10,058 nt of DNA from DASSBG01 sp965651365. Its GTDB lineage: Bacteria > Pseudomonadota > Gammaproteobacteria > Xanthomonadales > Rhodanobacteraceae. A program made the translations under genes and the position numbers. This document shows, piece by piece, positions 5,664 through 10,058 of the stretch. Every line of letters starts with the position of its first letter. The stretch's first letter is position 1. The notes under the pieces are model-generated. The model saw only the letters and a list, made by a program, of their open reading frames with translations, searched no databases and was not told the DNA's origin. The stretch is from assembly GCA_965651365.1 (NCBI GenBank), contig CBFGSA010000105.1, positions 1 to 10,058 on the forward strand, in the 5' to 3' direction.

Positions 5664-6865
5664 CGCGCTCTGCCGCCAGCGATCACGCTTGCCGCCATGC
5701 CGCCTCCAATCCAGTAGCTGAGCTCGGCCGGCTCGGTGGCGTTCCACAGCACCAGGTCGGCGCGATTGCCGGGGGTCAGGTCGCCGCGGTCGCTGAGGCC
5801 CAGCGCGCGGGCGGCGTGGATGGTGGTGCCGCGCAGTGCTTCGGTCGGCGTCAGGCGGAACAGGGTGCAGGCCATGCTCATGGCCAGGCGCAAGGACAGC
5901 AGGGGTGACGTGCCCGGGTTGAGGTCGGTGGCGATGGCCATCGGCACGCCGTGGCGGCGCAGCGCGTCGATCGGCGGATGCTGTGTTTCGCGCAGAGCGT
6001 AGAAGGCACCGGGCAGCAGTACGGCGATGCTGCCGGACGCGGCCATGGCCTGGATGGCGGAATCGTCGGCGTATTCGAGATGGTCGGCTGAAAGGCCGCC
6101 AAACTCGGCCACCAGGCGTGCGCCGCCCTGATTTGACAACTGCTCGGCGTGCAGCTTGACCGGCAGGTCGTGTGCGCGTGCCGTCTCGAACACGCGGCGA
6201 ATCTGGGCGGCGCTGAAGGCGATGTTTTCGCAAAAACCGTCGACGGCATCGGCCAGGCCGGATCCGACCACCGCCGGCAGCATCTCGCTGCACACATATT
6301 CAATGTAGTCATCCGCACGTTCGGCGAATTCGGGCGGCAGTGCATGCGCGCCGAGAAACGTGGTCCGAACGCTGATGCCCAGCGCCTTGCCAATGCGCCG
6401 TGCCACGCGCAGCATCTTCAGCTCGTTGTCGACATCCAGGCCGTAGCCGGACTTGATCTCCAGCGTGGTCACGCCGTCGGCAACAAGCGCGCGGGCGCGC
6501 GGCAGGCTTTGTGCCAGCAGCGCATCCTCGCTGGCGGCGCGCACGGCGCGAATGCTGGAGACGATACCGCCACCGGCCTTGGCGATGTCGCTGTAGCTGG
6601 CGCCCTCAAGCCGCTGCTCGAACTCGTTCACCCGGTTGCCGGCAAAGACCAGGTGTGTATGACAATCAATCAGGCCCGGGGTCAGCAAGCGACCGCCCGC
6701 GTCGGTTACCGTGTCTGGCCGGTGGCCGCACGCTGCAAGCTCCGCGCTTGCGCCGAGCCACACGATGCGATTGCCCTCCCATACAAGCGCCCCGTCCTCG
6801 ATCAAGCCGACGCCGTCGCCTTGCAGTGTCGCCACCCGCGCATGGGTGAAGGCGTGGCAGCTCAT
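5648..6865 (-). CDS. hutI: Imidazolonepropionase
   Basis: HutI hydrolyses 4-imidazolone-5-propionate to N-formimidoyl-L-glutamate, the third step of histidine degradation. The 405-residue protein has the amidohydrolase-superfamily layout. Metal ligands are H69 and H71 in DCHTHLVFAGNR (67-78), H239 in KLHAEQLSNQGG, H262 in ADHLEY and D314 in ATDLNPGTSPL. The imidazolone-binding GYGLD-type stretch (EIKSGYGLD, 136-144) is also present. These are specific to HutI within the superfamily. The ATG at 6865 overlaps the clc stop as ATGA, so translation is probably coupled to the upstream chloride transporter gene. The stop lies inside the end of vapC (16-base tail-to-tail overlap). HutF, the next enzyme in the pathway, is encoded divergently about 1.7 kb away; hutH and hutU are not in the window. 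Confidence 0.95.
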   Translation of the reverse strand: MSCHAFTHARVATLQGDGVGLIEDGALVWEGNRIVWLGASAELAACGHRPDTVTDAGGRLLTPGLIDCHTHLVFAGNRVNEFEQRLEGASYSDIAKAGGGIVSSIRAVRAASEDALLAQSLPRARALVADGVTTLEIKSGYGLDVDNELKMLRVARRIGKALGISVRTTFLGAHALPPEFAERADDYIEYVCSEMLPAVVGSGLADAVDGFCENIAFSAAQIRRVFETARAHDLPVKLHAEQLSNQGGARLVAEFGGLSADHLEYADDSAIQAMAASGSIAVLLPGAFYALRETQHPPIDALRRHGVPMAIATDLNPGTSPLLSLRLAMSMACTLFRLTPTEALRGTTIHAARALGLSDRGDLTPGNRADLVLWNATEPAELSYWIGGGMAASVIAGGRARHFGQ

Positions 6866-8247
6866 GGTGGCTTGCCCTCGGTCGGCGGGGCTTCATCGGC
6901 TGGCTCCTGTGCCTTCTCGATCTTGCGCTCGTAGCCGGCGATGGCGCGCTCGGCAAATGCGCGATACACCGGCGTGCGGCAGAACAGCGAGGAAATGCCA
7001 CGCGCCAGCAGGCACACCGCCAGCAGCGGCACCACCATGTTGTGGTTGGCGGTGAGCTCCAGCGAGATCACGGCCGCGGTTATCGGTGTCTGCGTTACGC
7101 CGGCCAGGAAAGCTGCCATGCCCAGAAGCACCACGGCCGAGTGATTGGCCAGCGGCATCCACACCGCCAGTGTATTGCCCATGCCGGCACCCACCGCCAA
7201 CGCCGGCGAAAAGATGCCGCCGGGAATGCCGGCCCAGTACGACAGGATATTCGCGCCCAGCTTCATCAAACCGAATGGCGCCGGTGCTGTCGCCGTTTCC
7301 TGTACCAGGGCGTGAGCCTGGGCGTAACCGGTGCCGTAGATCTGGCCGCCACTGAGAATGCCGACAATGGCCAGCGCCAGGCCGCATCCGAGCGCGAAGC
7401 ATACCGGCCAGCGCTTGCGCAGTGTCGCGATCTTGCGCAGCGGACCGCGCTCCAGCAGGATGATTCGCGAGTAAAGACCGCCACCGATGCCGCCACACAC
7501 ACCACACAACAGGATCGCCAGCCAGCTCTGTCCCAGTGGCAAATCAGTGTCAACGATGCCGAAGTACGAATAGTTTCCCATCAGGCCCAGCGACACGACA
7601 CCGGCGAAGATCACGGTGGTCAGGATGATGCCGCTGACGCGGTGCTCGTAGGCGCCGGCCAGTTCCTCAATCGCGAACACGATCCCCGCGAGTGGCGTGT
7701 TGAAGGCAGCGGCCAGACCGGCTCCACCGCCGGCCAGGATAAAACGCGACACCTGGCGATGGTTGCTGAAGCCGAAACGCTGGCCCATCCAGTACATGAG
7801 GCCGGCGCCGACGTGCACGGTCGGACCCTCGCGGCCGATGGATGCGCCGGCGGCCAGCCCCACCAGTGTCATGAACATCTTGCCCAGTGCGACCGGCAGC
7901 GCCAGGATCCGCTTGCGAAAATCTCCGTCATCGACACTGATTGCTGCAATCACTTCGGGTATGCCGCTGCCGCGCGCCGCAGCCAGGCGACCGCGGGTGG
8001 CGAAAGCCAGCAGAGCAAATACGGCCGGGGTCAATACCAGCGGCAGAAACGGGGAAAAACCCAGCAGGTACTCGAACAGGCGATAGGCCTGGGTGGCCAA
8101 TTGCGCAAAGGCAATCGCCGCCAGGCCTACCAGCACCCCGCCCGACCACAGCGCCAGGCGCCGCTGCCACTGGGCCGGAGCAAAGAATTCGTGTCCCAGC
8201 AGAGCACGAAAACGACTGTAGCTGTTCTTGTCCGGTTTGCGGGGCAT
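6862..8247 (-). CDS. clcA: ClC-family chloride/proton exchanger
   Basis: This 461-residue inner-membrane protein has the full set of ClC selectivity motifs: GSGIPEV (93-99, with the Cl- binding serine S94), GREGP (138-142, gating glutamate E140), GIPGGIFSP (340-348) and the C-terminal tyrosine Y428 in TPVYRAF. The internal proton-path glutamate is also kept (E195 in FAIEELAG). By analogy with Escherichia coli ClcA, presence of both glutamates predicts a 2Cl-/H+ antiporter rather than a channel. Many hydrophobic helices are visible between residues 32 and 425, and no CBS domains follow. The short hydrophilic tail (about 435-461) is acidic and proline-rich. The frame is open 135 codons further upstream, but that part crosses a repeat and has no family similarity, so the ATG at 8247 is used. 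GATAAT ends 6 bases before it and no good Shine-Dalgarno is present. It is coupled to hutI by ATGA. Confidence 0.93.
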   Translation of the reverse strand: MPRKPDKNSYSRFRALLGHEFFAPAQWQRRLALWSGGVLVGLAAIAFAQLATQAYRLFEYLLGFSPFLPLVLTPAVFALLAFATRGRLAAARGSGIPEVIAAISVDDGDFRKRILALPVALGKMFMTLVGLAAGASIGREGPTVHVGAGLMYWMGQRFGFSNHRQVSRFILAGGGAGLAAAFNTPLAGIVFAIEELAGAYEHRVSGIILTTVIFAGVVSLGLMGNYSYFGIVDTDLPLGQSWLAILLCGVCGGIGGGLYSRIILLERGPLRKIATLRKRWPVCFALGCGLALAIVGILSGGQIYGTGYAQAHALVQETATAPAPFGLMKLGANILSYWAGIPGGIFSPALAVGAGMGNTLAVWMPLANHSAVVLLGMAAFLAGVTQTPITAAVISLELTANHNMVVPLLAVCLLARGISSLFCRTPVYRAFAERAIAGYERKIEKAQEPADEAPPTEGKPP

Positions 8248-8253
8248 CCGGCC

Positions 8254-8259
8254 ATTATC
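8254..8259 (-). promoter_or_regulatory. -10-like hexamer directly before clc
   Basis: GATAAT on the minus strand matches the -10 consensus at 5 of 6 positions and ends exactly 6 bases before the clc ATG. There is no clear Shine-Dalgarno between it and the start, only a GGGA overlapping the hexamer's upstream edge, 10 bases from the ATG. No good -35 is visible. Transcription from here would begin at or next to the start codon. Confidence 0.4.
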
Positions 8260-8403
8260 CCAGACGAGGCAAGCATCTGGCGAACCGCAGGAACAGCCCA
8301 TGGCCCAACGGTGTTTGCGTGCCGTCATACCGGAAGACGCGTAACAGGACACGGGCGGCAGCCGGCCAACCTGTCCGGTTGCATGGAGACCTGGGCCGAA
8401 AAA

Positions 8404-8442
8404 TGGATTCTGGATCGTCGCTACGCTCCGTCCAGAATGACG
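8404..8442 (+). repeat. REP-like palindromic repeat, copy A
   Basis: This is an imperfect palindrome in the clc-hutF gap: TGGATTCTGGA at the left, a TCGTCGCTACGCTCC core, then GTCCAGAATGACG at the right. The outer stem ATTCTGGA (8407-8414) / TCCAGAAT (8431-8438) pairs perfectly over 8 bases; the inner stem is imperfect. It aligns along its whole length with the two copies after hutF. It lies about 100 bases before hutF and about 160 bases before clc. Confidence 0.7.
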
Positions 8443-8503
8443 CGGCTCGGTGTCATTGGGCCATGGTTCACTTCTGCGACCGTGCCGGGGCAAACGCGAG
8501 CTG

Positions 8504-8518
8504 TGGCAGACTGTGCCA
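8504..8518 (+). promoter_or_regulatory. Candidate operator upstream of hutF
   Basis: TGGCAGACTGTGCCA is a perfect inverted repeat with 5-base arms and a 5-base spacer, centred 33 bases before the hutF ATG. The size and position suit binding of a dimeric regulator. It does not obviously resemble the HutC operator that I know from pseudomonads, and short arms like these can occur by chance. Confidence 0.3.
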
Positions 8519-8543
8519 ATTTGCAGCGGGATACAGGAAAGCG

Positions 8544-9911
8544 ATGAGCAATCTCCGGTCTTTGTACGCTGACAACATGTGGCTGGACGGGCGCTGGCAA
8601 GGCGGTACGCGTATTGATCTGGGCGCGGATGCTGCGATTGCGCAGATGACAACCGGCGCTCCCGGTGCCGATTGCGAGCGGCTGGGTGCCTGGGTGCTGC
8701 CGGGCATGAGCAACGCCCATTCGCATGCTTTCCAGCGTGCCATGGCCGGGCTGGCCGAGCGCCGCCAGCGTGACCATGACAGTTTCTGGACCTGGCGCGA
8801 GGTGATGTATGCCTTTGCCGAGCGCATCGGTCCGGACGAATTGCGCAGCATCGCCAGCCAGGTCTACGTCGAAATGCTCAAGGCCGGTTACACCCGGGTG
8901 TGCGAGTTTCATTATCTGCACCGCCGTCCCGATGGTGGCGATTATGACGATTCCGCCGCAATGTCATTGGCGCTGGTTGAAGCGGCGCGTGATGCGGGCA
9001 TCGGTCTGACCCTGCTGCCGGTGCTGTATCTGACCGGCGGCTTCGACGGCCGCGACCTGGGGCCGCGCCAGAAGCGCTTCGGTCTGTCCGTGGACGCGTG
9101 GCTGGGTCTGGTCGAGCGTCTGCGCGATCTGTCCGATCCCGCACTTTCCGTTGGCATGGCCTTGCACTCCCTGCGTGCGGTGCCGCCCGATGCGCTCCGG
9201 CAGGTGCTGGCTTCGGAACTCGCCCGCGACTTGCCGGTGCATATCCACATCGCCGAGCAGCTGGGCGAAGTGCAGGATTGCCTGGCACTGCGCAATGCGC
9301 GCCCGGTGGAATGGCTGCTGGACCATGCCGAGGTCGATGCGCGCTGGTGTCTGGTGCATGCAACGCATGTCAACGAGGACGAGATCAAGGCCATGGCCGC
9401 AACCGGCGCCACCGTGGGCCTGTGTCCGACCACCGAAGCCAACCTGGGTGACGGCCTGTTTCCGCTCGGGCCGTACCTGGCCGCCAGCGGGTCGATCGCC
9501 ATCGGCTCGGATTCCAACGTCTCGGTATCGCCGGTCGAGGAGCTGCGCTGGCTGGAGTACGGGCAGCGCCTGGTCACCGGCAAGCGGCACATTGCGGTCG
9601 ACAGCCATGGCAGCGTCGGCGAAACCTTGTGGGATCGCGCATTGAAGGGCGGCCGCAAGGCCGCAGGCCAGCCAGCGGATCTCGGCCGCGGCACCGCGGC
9701 CGACCTGATCGTGCTCGATGGCAACGCGCCCGAACTCGTCGGGCACGGTGCCAACACCGTGCTGGACAGCTTCATTTTTGCCGGCAACCGGCCGCTGGTA
9801 CGCGACGTCATGGCCGGGGGCCACTGGCGCGTGCGCGACTTCCATCACGAAGGCGAAGAGCGCATCGCGATGGCCTACCGCAAGACGCTGGCCGTTCTGC
9901 TGGAGGCCTGA
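8544..9911 (+). CDS. hutF: Formimidoylglutamate deiminase
   Basis: HutF removes ammonia from N-formimidoyl-L-glutamate to give N-formyl-L-glutamate, which HutG would then hydrolyse. Its presence marks the five-step histidine route. The 455-residue amidohydrolase-superfamily protein has normal length. Motifs are H59 and H61 (NAHSHAFQRAMAG), the HutF-type segment DSFWTWREVMY (79-89), H208 (GMALHSLRAV), H235 and E238 (HIHIAEQ), H272 (VHATHVNEDE) and D323 (IGSDSNVSVSPVEELRWLEYGQ split across 320-341). TEAN (297-300) also fits the family. The ATG at 8544 has AGGAAA 4 bases upstream; the open frame extends far upstream but without similarity. It is divergent from clc-hutI, so the two histidine genes share a control region. 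A hairpin and inverted repeats follow the stop codon. Confidence 0.95.
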   Translation: MSNLRSLYADNMWLDGRWQGGTRIDLGADAAIAQMTTGAPGADCERLGAWVLPGMSNAHSHAFQRAMAGLAERRQRDHDSFWTWREVMYAFAERIGPDELRSIASQVYVEMLKAGYTRVCEFHYLHRRPDGGDYDDSAAMSLALVEAARDAGIGLTLLPVLYLTGGFDGRDLGPRQKRFGLSVDAWLGLVERLRDLSDPALSVGMALHSLRAVPPDALRQVLASELARDLPVHIHIAEQLGEVQDCLALRNARPVEWLLDHAEVDARWCLVHATHVNEDEIKAMAATGATVGLCPTTEANLGDGLFPLGPYLAASGSIAIGSDSNVSVSPVEELRWLEYGQRLVTGKRHIAVDSHGSVGETLWDRALKGGRKAAGQPADLGRGTAADLIVLDGNAPELVGHGANTVLDSFIFAGNRPLVRDVMAGGHWRVRDFHHEGEERIAMAYRKTLAVLLEA

Positions 9912-9916
9912 GTTTC

Positions 9917-9932
9917 CGAACGGAGACGTTCG
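9917..9932 (+). terminator. Short GNRA-loop hairpin after hutF
   Basis: CGAACG-GAGA-CGTTCG forms a perfect 6-base stem closed by a GAGA tetraloop, beginning 6 bases after the hutF stop. No T tract follows, so it is not a classical intrinsic terminator. It may stabilise the 3' end of the mRNA or act together with the larger palindrome just downstream. Confidence 0.35.
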
Positions 9933-9935
9933 CGT

Positions 9936-9978
9936 CCGGTGGATCCCGGATCAGCGCTGCGCGCTGTCCGGGATGACG
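9936..9978 (+). repeat. REP-like palindromic repeat, copy B
   Basis: This is the most perfect copy of the family. Outer arms ATCCCGGA (9943-9950) and TCCGGGAT (9967-9974) and inner arms CAGCGC (9952-9957) and GCGCTG (9961-9966) give a 14-pair stem with one bulged T and a TGC loop. It is flanked by CCGGTGG on the left and GACG on the right. It lies 25 bases after the hutF stop and could also help end or protect that transcript. Confidence 0.75.
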
Positions 9979-9984
9979 ATATTT

Positions 9985-10003
9985 TGGATGCTTCGCGCTG
10001 TCC
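9985..10003 (+). repeat. Truncated REP-like copy D
   Basis: TGGAT followed at once by GCTTCGCGCTGTCC repeats the start and the right half of copy B: 13 of 14 bases match 9956-9969. It looks like a copy with an internal deletion, lying between the two inverted full copies. It is short, so the relationship is probable rather than certain. Confidence 0.45.
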
Positions 10004-10014
10004 TCCCATGCGTT

Positions 10015-10055
10015 GTCATTCGGACGCCGCGCAGCGGCGAGCCGGAATCCACCGG
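10015..10055 (-). repeat. REP-like palindromic repeat, copy C (inverted)
   Basis: Read on the minus strand this begins CCGGTGGATTCCGGC and ends GTCCGAATGAC, the same frame of landmarks as copy B in opposite orientation. The inner stem CGCCGC (10025-10030) / GCGGCG (10034-10039) around a GCA loop is perfect; the outer stem GCCGGAAT/ATTCGG lacks one base on one side. Two full copies in inverted orientation with a fragment between them resemble a BIME-type cluster. Confidence 0.65.
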
Positions 10056-10058
10056 CAG

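Larger units (their letters stand above)
8248..8543. other. Divergent clc-hutF intergenic region
   Basis: No gene is supported here. The region contains the -10-like hexamer before clc, one REP-like copy, the TGGCA/TGCCA inverted repeat and, at 8535-8540, the AGGAAA ribosome binding site of hutF. Around 8324-8345 a minus-strand stretch reading CCGGTATGACGG resembles the end of the repeat family and may be a decayed copy. A clear hutF -10/-35 pair was not found. Confidence 0.6.

Noticed and set aside
8320..8376. Possible further repeat copy or ACCGGA/TCCGGT inverted repeat in the clc-hutF gap
   Set aside because: Only about 10 bases (CCGGTATGACGG on the minus strand) match the repeat family, and the long inverted pairing has a 30-base loop with scattered matches. 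This is not enough to annotate as a separate element.
7042..8547. 501-codon open frame on the plus strand opposite clc
   Set aside because: It is antisense to a ClC gene with all catalytic motifs. Its composition is artefactual (Q/H/R-rich) and it runs through a repeat and the hutF ribosome binding site.
8248..8652. N-terminal extension of clc by 135 codons
   Set aside because: The upstream codons cross the REP-like copy and show no ClC similarity or membrane segment. The ATG at 8247 gives a normal-length protein.
9917..9978. Classical rho-independent terminator for hutF
   Set aside because: Two stable hairpins are present but neither is followed by a T run, so an intrinsic terminator cannot be claimed with confidence.

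Overview
The window is a GC-rich chromosomal segment from a gammaproteobacterium. The pairing of a kynU-kmo kynurenine operon with hutF-type histidine catabolism, together with the protein sequences, most resembles the Xanthomonadales/Lysobacterales. That placement is recalled from protein similarity and was not searched. All eleven genes look intact, and there is no IS element, tRNA, rRNA or CRISPR array.

Left block (1-4218, minus strand): a tightly packed tryptophan/kynurenine catabolic operon, transcribed in the order ACMSD, a small secreted protein of unknown function, kynureninase (kynU) and kynurenine 3-monooxygenase (kmo). Every junction is a 4-base stop/start overlap (ATGA, TTGA, ATGA). 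Kmo makes 3-hydroxykynurenine and KynU makes 3-hydroxyanthranilate. A 3-hydroxyanthranilate dioxygenase, not in the window, would supply the ACMS that ACMSD decarboxylates. ACMSD diverts carbon away from quinolinate/NAD towards 2-aminomuconate catabolism.

Middle block (4228-5663): two toxin-antitoxin modules back to back. HicA-HicB runs on the minus strand and ends 9 bases before ACMSD, so it reads straight into the kynurenine operon. An AbrB-type antitoxin plus PIN-domain toxin (VapBC-like) runs on the plus strand and ends 16 bases inside the tail of hutI. The 239-base gap between them holds a 17-base palindrome over the hicA -10 element and two further inverted repeats.

Right block (5648-9911): histidine utilisation. 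A ClC-family Cl-/H+ exchanger gene overlaps hutI (imidazolonepropionase) by ATGA on the minus strand. Divergently, across a 296-base gap, lies hutF (formimidoylglutamate deiminase). The hutH, hutU and hutG genes are not in the window. Three of the enzymes (ACMSD, HutI, HutF) belong to the amidohydrolase superfamily.

Non-coding structure: a short palindromic repeat family (REP-like) has one copy in the clc-hutF gap, two inverted copies after hutF and a probable truncated copy between those two. Its stems show compensatory base changes. Three genes (hicA, ACMSD, clc) lack a clear Shine-Dalgarno and instead carry a TATAAT-like hexamer exactly 6 bases before the ATG, a layout that suggests leaderless mRNAs. 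I found no convincing new multi-gene system. The best leads are the leaderless layout, the hicAB-to-kynurenine read-through arrangement, the unknown secreted protein inside the kynurenine operon, and the clc-hutI coupling.
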